Shown: one piece after another, positions 26,954 to 40,834 of the stretch
How the letters are laid out: the number at the start of each line of letters is the position of its first letter
How positions within the stretch are numbered: position 1 is the stretch's first letter
Source: Pristionchus mayeri
Lineage: Eukaryota > Nematoda > Chromadorea > Rhabditida > Neodiplogasteridae
Reading direction: 5' to 3'
NCBI GenBank assembly: GCA_036245805.1
Contig: BTRK01000006.1
Location: forward strand, 51,577,257-51,641,256
Length of the DNA: 64,000 bases
Notes under the pieces: model-generated
Databases searched by the model: none
The model's input: the letters and a program-made list of their open reading frames with translations, nothing else
What the model was told of the DNA's origin: nothing
Position numbers and translations under genes: made by a program

Positions 26954-29435
26954 TACTCCGGGCCATTGTCTGCTCAGGTCAATTGTCTACTCAGGTCCAT
27001 TATCTACTCGGGGCCATTGTTTACTCGGGACCATTGCCTGCTCAGGACAATTGTCTACTCAGGACCATTATCTACTCGGGGCCATTATTTACTCGGGACC
27101 ATTTTTTACTCAGCACCATTATTTACTCAGGACCATTATCTACTCCGGGCCATTGTTTACTCAGATTCATTGTCTACTCAGGACCATTTTCTACTGAGGA
27201 CCATTGCTTACTCGGGACCATTATTTACTCGGGACCATTATTTACTCAGGACCATTGCCTGCTCAGGACAATTGTCTACTCAGGGCCATTATCTACTCGG
27301 GGCCATTATTTACTCGGGACCATTTTTTACTCAGCACCGTTATCTACTCCGGGCCATTGTTTACTCAGATTCATTGTCTACTGAGGACCATTTTCTACTA
27401 AGGACCATTGTTTACTCGGGACCGTTATTTACTCGGGACCATTATTTACTCAGGACCATTATCTACTCCGGGCCACTGTTTACTCAGATTCATTGTCCAC
27501 TCAGAACCATTGTCTACTCAGGACCATTATCTACTCGGGGCCATTATTTACTCGGGACCATTATTTACTCAGGACCATTGTCTACTCATGACCATTATCT
27601 ACTCCGGGCCATTGTTTACTCAGATTCATTGTCTACTCAGGACCATTTTCTACTGAGGACCATTGCTTACTCGAGACCGTTATTTACTCGGGACCATTAT
27701 TTACTCAGGACCATTGCCTGCTCAGGACAATTGTCTACTCAGGGCCATTATCTACTCGGGGCCATTATTTACTCGGGACCATTTTTTACTCAGCACCATT
27801 ATTTACTCGGGACCATTTTTTACTCAGGACCATTATTTACTCGGGACCATTTTTTACTCAGGACCATTGTCTACTCGGGGCCATTTTCAACTCATGACCA
27901 TTATCTACTCCGGGCCATTGTCTGCTCAGGTTAATTGTCTACTCAGGTCCATTATCTACTCGGGGCCATTATTTACTCGGGACCATTTTTTACTCAGGAC
28001 CATTGTCTACTCGGGGCCATTGTTTACTCGGGGCCATTGTTTACTCGGGGCCATTGTTTACTCGGGACCATTGCCTGCTCAGGACAATTGTCTACTCAGG
28101 ACCATTATCTACTCGGGGCCATTATTTACTCGGGACCATTTTTTACTCAGCACCATTATTTACTCGGGACCATTTTTTACTCAGGACCATTATCTACTCC
28201 GGGCCATTGTCTGCTCAGGTCAATTGTCTACTCAGGTCCATTATCTACTCGGGGCCATTGTTTACTCGGGACCATTGCCTGCTCAGGACAATTGTCTACT
28301 CAGGACCATTATCTACTCGGGGCCATTATTTACTCGGGACCATTTTTTACTCAGCACCATTATTTACTCAGGACCATTATCTACTCCGGGCCATTGTTTA
28401 CTCAGATTCATTGTCTACTCAGGACCATTTTCTACTGAGGACCATTGCTTACTCGGGACCATTATTTACTCGGGACCATTATTTACTCAGGACCATTGCC
28501 TGCTCAGGACAATTGTCTACTCAGGGCCATTATCTACTCGGGGCCATTATTTACTCGGGACCATTTTTTACTCAGCACCATTATCTACTCCGGGCCATTG
28601 TTTACTCAGATTCATTGTCTACTGAGGACCATTTTCTACTAAGGACCATTGTTTACTCGGGACCGTTATTTACTCGGGACCATTATTTACTCAGGACCAT
28701 TATCTACTCCGGGCCACTGTTTACTCAGATTCATTGTCCACTCAGAACCATTGTCTACTCAGGACCATTATCTACTCGGGGCCATTATTTACTCGGGACC
28801 ATTATTTACTCAGGACCATTGTCTACTCATGACCATTATCTACTCCGGGCCATTGTTTACTCAGATTCATTGTCTACTCAGGACCATTTTCTACTGAGGA
28901 CCATTGCTTACTCGAGACCGTTATTTACTCGGGACCATTATTTACTCAGGACCATTGCCTGCTCAGGACAATTGTCTACTCAGGGCCATTATCTACTCGG
29001 GGCCATTATTTACTCGGGACCATTTTTTACTCAGCACCATTATTTACTCGGGACCATTTTTTACTCAGGACCATTATTTACTCGGGACCATTTTTTACTC
29101 AGGACCATTGTCTACTCGGGGCCATTTTCAACTCATGACCATTATCTACTCCGGGCCATTGTCTGCTCAGGTTAATTGTCTACTCAGGTCCATTATCTAC
29201 TCGGGGCCATTATTTACTCGGGACCATTTTTTACTCAGGACCATTGTCTACTCGGGGCCATTGTTTACTCGGGGCCATTGTTTACTCGGGGCCATTGTTT
29301 ACTCGGGACCATTGCCTGCTCAGGACAATTGTCTACTCAGGACCATTATCTACTCGGGGCCATTATTTACTCGGGACCATTTTTTACTCAGCACCATTAT
29401 TTACTCGGGACCATTTTTTACTCAGGACCATTATC
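26954..29435 (+). repeat. 1,241-bp HOR (73 monomers), two units in copy 1
   Basis: Phase points 27,204, 27,663 and 27,935 recur at 28,445, 28,904 and 29,176, an exact 1,241-bp period. Units are about 26,954-28,194 and 28,195-29,435. Both contain the CTCGAGACCG variant and the GGTTAATTGTC variant (near 27,930 and 29,171), which is otherwise rare. Confidence 0.87.
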
Positions 29436-32400
29436 TACTCCGGGCCATTGTCTGCTCAGGTCAATTGTCTACTCAGGTCCATTATCTACTCGGGGCCATT
29501 ATTTACTCGGGACCATTTTTAACTCAGGATCATTGTCTACTCGGGGCCATTGTTTACTCGGGGCCATTGTTTACTCGGGACCATTGCCTGCTCAGGACAA
29601 TTGTCTACTCAGGACCATTATCTACTCGGGGCCATTATTTACTCGGGACCATTTTTTACTCAGCACCATTATTTACTCGGGACCTTTTTTTACTCAGGAC
29701 CATTATCTACTCCGGGCCATTGTTTACTCAGATTCATTGTCTACTCAGGACCATTTTCTACTGAGGACCATTGCTTACTCGGGACCATTATTTACTCGGG
29801 ACCATTATTTACTAAGGACCATTGCCTGCTCAGGACAATTGTCTACTCAGGGCCATTATCTACTCGGGGCCATTATTTACTCGGGACCATTTTTTACTCA
29901 GCACCATTATTTACTCGGGACCATTTTTTATTCAGGACCATTATCTACTCCGGGCCATTGTTTACTCAGATTCATTGTCTACTGAGGACCATTTTCTACT
30001 AAGGACCATTGTTTACTCGGGACCGTTATTTACTCGGGACCATTATTTACTCAGGACCATTGTCTACTCGGGGCCATTTTCAACTCATGACCATTATCTA
30101 CTCCGGGCCATTGTCTGCTCAGGTCAATTGTCTACTCAGGTCCATTATCTACTCGGGGCCATTATTTACTCGGGACCATTTTTTACTCAGGACCATTGTC
30201 TACTCGGGGCCATTGTTTACTCGGGGCCATTGTTTACTCGGGACCATTGCCTGCTCAGGACAATTGTCTACTCAGGACCATTATCTACTCGGGGCCATTA
30301 TTTACTCGGGACCATTTTTTACTCAGCACCATTATTTACTCAGGACCATTATCTACTCCGGGCCATTGTTTACTCAGATTCATTGTCTACTCAGGACCAT
30401 TTTCTACTGAGGACCATTGCTTACTCGGGACCATTATTTACTCGGGACCATTATTTACTCAGGACCATTGCCTGCTCAGGACAATTGTCTACTCAGGGCC
30501 ATTATCTACTCGGGGCCATTATTTACTCGGGACCATTTTTTACTCAGCACCATTATCTACTCCGGGCCATTGTTTACTCAGATTCATTGTCTACTGAGGA
30601 CCATTTTCTACTAAGGACCATTGTTTACTCGGGACCGTTATTTACTCGGGACCATTATTTACTCAGGACCATTGTCTACTCAGGACCATTGTCTACTCAG
30701 GACCATTATCTACTCCGGGCCACTGTTTACTCAGATTCATTGTCTACTGAGGACCATTTTCTACTGAGGACCATTGTTTACTCGGGACCGTTATTTACTC
30801 GGGACCATTATTTACTAAGGACCATTGTCTACTCAGGACCATTGTCTACTCAGGACCATTATCTACTCCGGGCCATTGTTTACTCAGATTCATTGTCCAC
30901 TCAGAACCATTGTCTACTCAGCACCATTATTTACTCGGGACCATTATTTACTCAGGACCATTGCCTGCTCAGGACAATTGTCTTCTCAGGGCCATTGTCT
31001 ACTCAGGACCATTGTCTACTCAGGACCATTATCTACTCCGGGCCACTGTTTACTCAGATTCATTGTCCACTCAGAACCATTGTCTACTCAGCACCATTAT
31101 TTACTCGGGACCATTATTTACTCAGGACCATTGCCTGCTCAGGACAATTGTCTTCTCAGGGCCATTATCTACTCGGGGCCATTATTTACTCGGGACCATT
31201 TTTTACTCAGCACCATTATTTACTCGGGACCATTGTTTACTCGGGACCATTATTTACTCGGGACCATTATTTACTCAGGACCATTGTCTGCTCAGGTCAA
31301 TTGTCTACTCAGGTCCATTATCTACTCCGGGCCATTGTTTACTCAGATTCATTGTCTACTGAGGACCATTTTCTACTGAGGACCATTGTTTACTCGGGAC
31401 CGTTATTTACTCGGGACCATTATTTACTCAGGACCATTGTCTACTCAGGACCATTGTCTACTCAGGACCATTATCTACTCCGGGCCATTGTTTACTCAGA
31501 TTCATTGTCTACTGAGGACCATTTTCTACTGAGGACCATTGTTTACTCGGGACCGTTATTTACTCGGGACCATTATTTACTCAGGACCATTGTCTACTCA
31601 GGACCATTGTCTACTCAGGACCATTATCTACTCCGGGCCACTGTTTACTCAGATTCATTGTCCACTCAGAACCATTGTCTACTCAGGACCATTATCTACT
31701 CGGGGCCATTATTTACTCGGGACCATTATTTACTCAGGACCATTGTCTACTCATGACCATTATCTACTCCGGGCCATTGTTTACTCAGATTCATTGTCTA
31801 CCCAGGACCATTTTCTACTCAGGACCATTGTTTACTCGGGACCATTATTTACTCGGGACCATTATTTACTCAGGACCATTGTCTGCTCAGGTCAATTGTC
31901 TACTCAGGTCCATTATCTACTCCGGGCCATTGTTTACTCAGATTCATTGTCTACTGAGGACCATTTTCTACTGAGGACCATTGTTTACTCGGGACCGTTA
32001 TTTACTCGGGACCATTATTTACTCAGGACCATTGTCTACTCAGGACCATTGTCTACTCAGGACCATTATCTACTCCGGGCCACTGTTTACTCAGATTCAT
32101 TGTCCGCTCAGGACCATTGTCTACTCAGGACCATTATCTACTCCGGGCCACTGTTTACTCAGATTCATTGTCCACTCAGGACCATTGTCTACTCAGGACC
32201 ATTATCTACTCGGGGCCATTTTCAACTCATGACCATTATCTACTCCGGGCCATTGTTTACTCAGATTCATTGTCTACTCAGGACCATTTTCTGCTGAGGG
32301 CCATTGTTTACTCGGGACCATTATTTACTCGGGACCATTTTTTACTCAGCACCATTATTTACTCGGGACCATTTTTTACTCAGGACCATTATCTACTCCG

Positions 32401-32783
32401 GGCCATTGTTTACTCAGATTCATTGTCTACTCAGGTCCATTATCTACTCGGGGCCATTATTTACTCGGGACCATTTTTTACTCAGGACCATTGTCTACTC
32501 GGGGGCATTGTTTACTCGGGGCCATTGTCTACTCAGGACCATTGTCTACTCAGGACCATTATCTACTCCGGGCCACTGTTTACTCAGATTCATTGTCCAC
32601 TCAGAACCATTGTCTACTCAGCACCATTATTTACTCGGGACCATTATTTACTCAGGACCATTGCCTGCTCAGGACAATTGTCTTCTCAGGGCCATTATCT
32701 ACTCGGGGCCATTATTTACTCGGGACCATTTTTTACTCAGCACCATTATTTACTCGGGACCATTTTTTACTCAGGACCATTAT

Positions 32784-32801
32784 CTACTCCGGGAAAATTG
32801 T
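32784..32801 (+). repeat. 18-bp monomer with AAAA insertion (marker)
   Basis: CTACTCCGGGAAAATTGT replaces the usual CTACTCCGGGCCATTGT: CC is lost and AAA gained. It is one base longer and lacks the nearly invariant CC. It marks each 868-bp unit. Confidence 0.9.
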
Positions 32802-33651
32802 TTACTCAGATTCATTGTCTACTGAGGACCATTTTCTACTGAGGACCATTGTTTACTCGGGACCGTTATTTACTCGGGACCATTATTTACTCAGGACCAT
32901 TGTCTACTCAGGACCATTGTCTACTCAGGACCATTATCTACTCCGGGCCACTGTTTACTCAGATTCATTGTCCGCTCAGGACCATTGTCTACTCAGGACC
33001 ATTATCTACTCCGGGCCACTGTTTACTCAGATTCATTGTCCACTCAGGACCATTGTCTACTCAGGACCATTATCTACTCGGGGCCATTTTCAACTCATGA
33101 CCATTATCTACTCCGGGCCATTGTTTACTCAGATTCATTGTCTACTCAGGACCATTTTCTGCTGAGGGCCATTGTTTACTCGGGACCATTATTTACTCGG
33201 GACCATTTTTTACTCAGCACCATTATTTACTCGGGACCATTTTTTACTCAGGACCATTATCTACTCCGGGCCATTGTTTACTCAGATTCATTGTCTACTC
33301 AGGTCCATTATCTACTCGGGGCCATTATTTACTCGGGACCATTTTTTACTCAGGACCATTGTCTACTCGGGGGCATTGTTTACTCGGGGCCATTGTCTAC
33401 TCAGGACCATTGTCTACTCAGGACCATTATCTACTCCGGGCCACTGTTTACTCAGATTCATTGTCCACTCAGAACCATTGTCTACTCAGCACCATTATTT
33501 ACTCGGGACCATTATTTACTCAGGACCATTGCCTGCTCAGGACAATTGTCTTCTCAGGGCCATTATCTACTCGGGGCCATTATTTACTCGGGACCATTTT
33601 TTACTCAGCACCATTATTTACTCGGGACCATTTTTTACTCAGGACCATTAT

Positions 33652-33669
33652 CTACTCCGGGAAAATTGT
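33652..33669 (+). repeat. 18-bp AAAA marker monomer, second 868-bp unit
   Basis: Identical to the monomer at 32,784, exactly 868 bp downstream. Confidence 0.9.
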
Positions 33670-35790
33670 TTACTCAGATTCATTGTCTACTGAGGACCAT
33701 TTTCTACTGAGGACCATTGTTTACTCGGGACCGTTATTTACTCGGGACCATTATTTACTCAGGACCATTGTCTACTCAGGACCATTGTCTACTCAGGACC
33801 ATTATCTACTCCGGGCCACTGTTTACTCAGATTCATTGTCCACTCAGAACCATTGTCTACTCAGGACCATTATCTACTCGGGGCCATTATTTACTCGGGA
33901 CCATTATTTACTCAGGACCATTGTCTACTCATGACCATTATCTACTCCGGGCCATTGTTTACTCAGATTCATTGTCTACCCAGGACCATTTTCTACTCAG
34001 GACCATTGTTTACTCGGGACCATTATTTACTCGGGACCATTATTTACTCAGGACCATTGTCTGCTCAGGTCAATTGTCTACTCAGGTCCATTATCTACTC
34101 CGGGCCATTGTTTACTCAGATTCATTGTCTACTGAGGACCATTTTCTACTGAGGACCATTGTTTACTCGGGACCGTTATTTACTCGGGACCATTATTTAC
34201 TCAGGACCATTGTCTACTCAGGACCATTGTCTACTCAGGACCATTATCTACTCCGGGCCACTGTTTACTCAGATTCATTGTCCGCTCAGGACCATTGTCT
34301 ACTCAGGACCATTATCTACTCCGGGCCACTGTTTACTCAGATTCATTGTCCACTCAGGACCATTGTCTACTCAGGACCATTATCTACTCGGGGCCATTTT
34401 CAACTCATGACCATTATCTACTCCGGGCCATTGTTTACTCAGATTCATTGTCTACTCAGGACCATTTTCTGCTGAGGGCCATTGTTTACTCGGGACCATT
34501 ATTTACTCGGGACCATTTTTTACTCAGCACCATTATTTACTCGGGACCATTTTTTACTCAGCACCATTATTTACTCGGGACCATTTTTTACTCAGGACCA
34601 TTATCTACTCCGGGCCATTGTTTACTCAGATTCATTGTCTACTCAGGTCCATTATCTACTCGGGGCCATTATTTACTCGGGACCATTTTTTACTCAGGAC
34701 CATTGTCTACTCGGGGCCATTGTTTACTCGGGGCCATTGTTTACTCGGGACCATTGCCTGCTCAGGACAATTGTCTACTCAGGACCATTATCTACTCGGG
34801 GCCATTATTTACTCGGGACCATTTTTTACTCAGCACCATTATTTACTCGGGACCATTTTTTACTCAGGACCATTATCTACTCCGGGCCATTGTTTACTCA
34901 GGGCCATTATCTACTCGGGGCCATTATTTACTCGGGACCATTTTTTACTCAGCACCATTATTTACTCGGGACCATTTTTTACTCAGGACCATTATCTACT
35001 CCGGGCCATTGTTTACTCAGATTCATTGTCTACTGAGGACCATTTTCTACTGAGGACCATTGTTTACTCGGGACCGTTATTTACTCGGGACCATTATTTA
35101 CTCAGGACCATTGTCTACTCAGGACCATTATCTACTCCGGGCCACTGTTTACTCAGATTCATTGTCCACTCAGAACCATTGTCTACTAAGGACCATTATC
35201 TACTCGGGGCCATTATTTACTCGGGACCATTATTTACTCAGGACCATTATCTACTCCGGGCCATTGTTTACTCAGATTCATTGTCTACCCAGGACCATTT
35301 TCTACTCAGGACCATTGTTTACTCGGGACCATTATTTACTCGGGACCATTATTTACTCAGGACCATTGTCTGCTCAGGTCAATTGTCTACTCAGGTCCAT
35401 TATCTACTCCGGGCCATTGTTTACTCAGATTCATTGTCTACTGAGGACCATTTTCTACTGAGGACCATTGTTTACTCGGGACCGTTATTTACTCGGGACC
35501 ATTATTTACTCAGGACCATTGTCTACTCAGGACCATTGTCTACTCAGGACCATTATCTACTCCGGGCCACTGTTTACTCAGATTCATTGTCCACTCAGGA
35601 CCATTGTCTACTCAGGACCATTATCTACTCCGGGCCACTGTTTACTCAGATTCATTGTCCACTCAGGACCATTGTCTACTCAGGACCATTATCTACTCGG
35701 GGCCATTTTCAACTCATGACCATTATCTACTCCGGGCCATTGTTTACTCAGATTCATTGTCTACTCAGGACCATTTTCTGCTGAGGGCCA

Positions 35791-38700
35791 TTGTTTACTC
35801 GGGACCATTATTTACTCGGGACCATTATTTACTCAGGACCATTGTCTACTCAGGACCATTGTCTACTCAGGACCATTGTTTACTCGGGACCATTATTTAC
35901 TCAGGACCATTGTCTACTCAGGACCATTGTTTACTCGGGACAATTGTTTACTCGGGACCATTATTTACTCAGGACCATTGTCTACTCAGGACCATTGTCT
36001 ACTCAGGACCATTGTTTACTCGGGACCATTATTTACTCAGGACCATTGTCTACTCAGGACCATTGTTTACTCGGGACAATTGTTTACTCGGGACCATTTT
36101 TTACTCAGGACCATTATCTACTCGGGGCCATTATTTACTCAGGACCATTGTCTGCTCAGGACAATTGTCAACTCAGGACCATTATCTACTCGGGGCCATT
36201 ATTTACTCAGGACCATTCTCTACTCAGGACCATTATCTACTCGGGCCATTATTTACTCAGGACCATTGTCTACTCAGGACCATTGTTTACTCGGGACAAT
36301 TGTTTACTCGGGACCATTTTTTACTCAGGACCATTATCTACTCGGGGCCATTATTTACTCAGGACCATTGTCTGCTCAGGACAATTGTCAACTCAGGACC
36401 ATTATCTACTCGGGGCCATTATTTACTCAGGACCATTCTCTACTCAGGACCATTATGTACTCGGGCCATTATTTACTCAGGACCATTATCTACTCGGGGC
36501 CATTATTTACTCGGGACCATTTTTTACTCAGCACCATTATTTACTCGGGACCATTTTTTACTCAGGACCATTATCTACTCCGGGCCATTGTTTACTCAGA
36601 TTCATTGTCTACTCAGGACCATTTTCTACTGAGGACCATTGCTTACTCGGGACCATTATTTACTCGGGACCATTATTTACTCAGGACCATTGCCTGCTCA
36701 GGACAATTGTCTACTCAGGGCCATTATCTACTCGGGGCCATTATTTACTCGGGACCATTTTTTACTCAGCACCATTATTTACTCGGGACCATTTTTTACT
36801 CAGGACCATTATCTACTCCGGGCCATTGTTTACTCAGATTCATTGTCTACTGAGGACCATTTTCTACTAAGGACCATTGTTTACTCGGGACCGTTATTTA
36901 CTCGGGACCATTATTTACTCAGGACCATTATCTACTCCGGGCCACTGTTTACTCAGATTCATTGTCCACTCAGGACCATTGTCTACTCAGGACCATTATC
37001 TACTCCGGGCCACTGTTTACTCAGATTCATTGTCCACTCAGGACCATTGTCTACTCAGGACCATTATCTACTCGGGGCCATTTTCAACTCATGACCATTA
37101 TCTACTCCGGGCCATTGTTTACTCAGATTCATTGTCTACTCAGGACCATTTTCTGCTGAGGGCCATTGTTTACTCGGGACCATTATTTACTCGGGACCAT
37201 TATTTACTCAGGACCATTGTCTACTCAGGACCATTGTTTACTCGGGACCATTATTTACTCAGGACCATTGTCTACTCAGGACCATTGTTTACTCGGGACA
37301 ATTGTTTACTCGGGACCATTATTTACTCAGGACCATTGTCTACTCAGGACCATTGTTTACTCGGGACCATTATTTACTCAGGACCATTGTCTACTCAGGA
37401 CCATTGTTTACTCGGGACAATTGTTTACTCGGGACCATTTTTTACTCAGGACCATTATCTACTCGGGGCCATTATTTACTCAGGACCATTGTCTGCTCAG
37501 GACAATTGTCAACTCAGGGCCATTATCTACTCGGGGATATTGTTTACTCGGGACCATTTTTTACTCAGCACCATTATTTACTCGGGACCATTTTTTACTC
37601 AGGACCATTATCTACTCCGGGCCATTGTTTACTCAGATTCATTGTCTACTGAGGACCATTTTCTACTAAGGACCATTGTTTACTCGGGACCGTTATTTAC
37701 TCGGGACCATTATTTACTCAGGACCATTATCTACTCCGGGCCACTGTTTACTCAGATTCATTGTCCACTCAGGACCATTGTCTACTCAGGACCATTATCT
37801 ACTCCGGGCCACTGTTTACTCAGATTCATTGTCCACTCAGGACCATTGTCTACTCAGGACCATTATCTACTCGGGGCCATTTTCAACTCATGACCATTAT
37901 CTACTCCGGGCCATTGTTTACTCAGATTCATTGTCTACTCAGGACCATTTTCTGCTGAGGGCCATTGTTTACTCGGGACCATTATTTACTCGGGACCATT
38001 ATTTACTCAGGACCATTGTCTACTCAGGACCATTGTTTACTCGGGACCATTATTTACTCAGGACCATTGTCTACTCAGGACCATTGTTTACTCGGGACAA
38101 TTGTTTACTCGGGACCATTATTTACTCAGGACCATTGTCTACTCAGGACCATTGTTTACTCGGGACCATTATTTACTCAGGACCATTGTCTACTCAGGAC
38201 CATTGTTTACTCGGGACAATTGTTTACTCGGGACCATTTTTTACTCAGGACCATTATCTACTCGGGGCCATTATTTACTCAGGACCATTGTCTGCTCAGG
38301 ACAATTGTCAACTCAGGACCATTATCTACTCGGGGCCATTATTTACTCAGGACCATTCTCTACTCAGGACCATTATCTACTCGGGCCATTATTTACTCGG
38401 GACCATTTTTTACTCAGCACCATTATTTACTCGGGACCATTTTTTACTCAGGACCATTGTCTGCTCAGGACAATTGTCAACTCAGGACCATTATCTACTC
38501 GGGGCCATTATTTACTCAGGACCATTCTCTACTCAGGACCATTATGTACTCGGGCCATTATTTACTCAGGACCATTATCTACTCGGGGCCATTATTTACT
38601 CGGGACCATTTTTTACTCAGCACCATTATTTACTCGGGACCATTTTTTACTCAGGACCATTATCTACTCCGGGCCATTGTTTACTCAGATTCATTGTCTA

Positions 38701-40019
38701 CTCAGGACCATTTTCTACTGAGGACCATTGCTTACTCGGGACCATTATTTACTCGGGACCATTATTTACTCAGGACCATTGCCTGCTCAGGACAATTGTC
38801 TACTCAGGGCCATTATCTACTCGGGGCCATTATTTACTCGGGACCATTTTTTACTCAGCACCATTATTTACTCGGGACCATTTTTTACTCAGGACCATTA
38901 TCTACTCCGGGCCATTGTTTACTCAGATTCATTGTCTACTGAGGACCATTTTCTACTAAGGACCATTGTTTACTCGGGACCGTTATTTACTCGGGACCAT
39001 TATTTACTCAGGACCATTATCTACTCCGGGCCACTGTTTACTCAGATTCATTGTCCACTCAGGACCATTGTCTACTCAGGACCATTATCTACTCCGGGCC
39101 ACTGTTTACTCAGATTCATTGTCCACTCAGGACCATTGTCTACTCAGGACCATTATCTACTCGGGGCCATTTTCAACTCATGACCATTATCTACTCCGGG
39201 CCATTGTTTACTCAGATTCATTGTCTACTCAGGACCATTTTCTGCTGAGGGCCATTGTTTACTCGGGACCATTATTTACTCGGGACCATTATTTACTCAG
39301 GACCATTGCCTGCTCAGGACAATTGTCTACTCAGGGCCATTATCTACTCGGGGCCATTATTTACTCGGGACCATTTTTTACTCAGCACCATTATTTTCTC
39401 GGGACCATTTTTTACTCAGGACCATTATCTACTCCGGGCCATTGTTTACTCAGATTCATTGTCTACTGAGGACCATTTTCTACTAAGGACCATTGTTTAC
39501 TCGGGACCGTTATTTACTCGGGACCATTATTTACTCAGGACCATTATCTACTCCGGGCCACTGTTTACTCAGATTCATTGTCCACTCAGGACCATTGTCT
39601 ACTCAGGACCATTATCTACTCCGGGCCACTGTTTACTCAGATTCATTGTCCACTCAGGACCATTGTCTACTCAGGACCATTATCTACTCGGGGCCATTTT
39701 CAACTCATGACCATTATCTACTCCGGGCCATTGTTTACTCAGATTCATTGTCTACTCAGGACCATTTTCTGCTGAGGGCCATTGTTTACTCGGGACCATT
39801 ATTTACTCGGGACCATTATTTACTCAGGACCATTGTCTACTCAGGACCATTGTTTACTCGGGACCATTATTTACTCAGGACCATTGTCTACTCAGGACCA
39901 TTGTTTACTCGGGACAATTGTTTACTCGGGACCATTATTTACTCAGGACCATTGTCTACTCAGGACCATTGTTTACTCGGGACCATTATTTACTCAGGAC
40001 CATTGTCTACTCAGGACCA
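35791..40019 (+). repeat. Right part of copy 1 with GGGACAATTGTTT monomers
   Basis: From about 35.9 kb the array gains repeated TTACTCGGGACAATTGT monomers and CTACTCAGGACCATTGT runs that are absent from 23-35.8 kb. Block starts at 36,877, 37,676, 38,966 and 39,493 give periods of 799, 1,290 and 527 bp. The 1,290-bp block is two bases short of 76 monomers because it holds two 16-bp monomers near 38,390 and 38,560. A CTCGGGGATATTG variant near 37,534 and a TTATTTTCTCGGG variant near 39,395 are private. Confidence 0.82.
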
Positions 40020-40834
40020 TTATCTACTCGGGGCCATTATTTACTCGGGACCATTTTTTACTCAGGACCATTGTCTACTCGGGGCCATTGTTTACTCGGG
40101 GCCATTGTTTACTCGGGGCCATTGTTTACTCGGGACCATTGCCTGCTCAGGACAATTGTCTACTCAGGACCATTATCTACTCGGGGCCATTATTTACTCG
40201 GGACCATTTTTTACTCAGCACCATTATTTACTCGGGACCATTTTTTACTCAGGACCATTATCTACTCCGGGCCATTGTCTGCTCAGGTCAATTGTCTACT
40301 CAGGTCCATTATCTACTCGGGGCCATTATTTACTCGGGACCATTTTTACTCAGGATCATTGTCTACTCGGGGCCATTGTTTACTCGGGGCCATTGTTTAC
40401 TCGGGACCATTGCCTGCTCAGGACAATTGTCTACTCAGGACCATTATCTACTCGGGGCCATTATTTACTCGGGACCATTTTTTACTCAGCACCATTATTT
40501 ACTCGGGACCATTTTTTACTCAGGACCATTATCTACTCCGGGCCATTGTTTACTCAGATTCATTGTCTACTCAGGACCATTTTCTACTGAGGACCATTGC
40601 TTACTCGGGACCATTATTTACTCGGGACCATTATTTACTAAGGACCATTGCCTGCTCAGGACAATTGTCTACTCAGGGCCATTATCTACTCGGGGCCATT
40701 ATTTACTCGGGACCATTTTTTACTCAGCACCATTATTTACTCGGGACCATTTTTTACTCAGGACCATTATCTACTCCGGGCCATTGTTTACTCAGATTCA
40801 TTGTCTACTGAGGACCATTTTCTACTAAGGACCA

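Larger units (their letters stand above)
31539..34481 (+). repeat. 442- and 868-bp HOR chain in copy 1
   Basis: The TTGTTTACTCGGGACCGTT phase point recurs at 31,539, 31,981, 32,849, 33,717 and 34,159. The spacings are 442, 868, 868 and 442 bp. The 868-bp unit is 51 monomers plus one base, because it includes one 18-bp monomer CTACTCCGGGAAAATTGT. The 442-bp unit is 26 normal monomers. Segments 31,539-32,297 and 33,717-34,475 translate identically. Confidence 0.88.
23005..40019 (+). repeat. Large tandem duplication, copy 1 (about 17.0 kb)
   Basis: The sequence starting at about 23,005 reappears at about 40,020. Offset is 17,015 at the left edge, 17,014 after a one-T difference near 23,320/40,340, 17,150 after an 8-monomer gain, and 17,151 from about 26,010 to 35,700. 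Further right it becomes 16,947 (12 monomers fewer in copy 2), 18,018 (63 more) and 17,491 (31 fewer). Rare private variants are shared, including TTACTCATATTCATTG (25,781 / 42,931) and CTACTCCGGGAAAATTGT (32,784 / 49,935). A substitution at 29,685 (T here, A at 46,836) distinguishes the copies. Confidence 0.9.

Noticed and set aside
29520..29540. GGGACCATTTTTAACTCAGG at 29.5 kb as a distinct regulatory or junction element
   Set aside because: It is a single-base variant of the six-T monomer and is repeated at +17,151 bp (about 46,670), so it is ordinary satellite variation.
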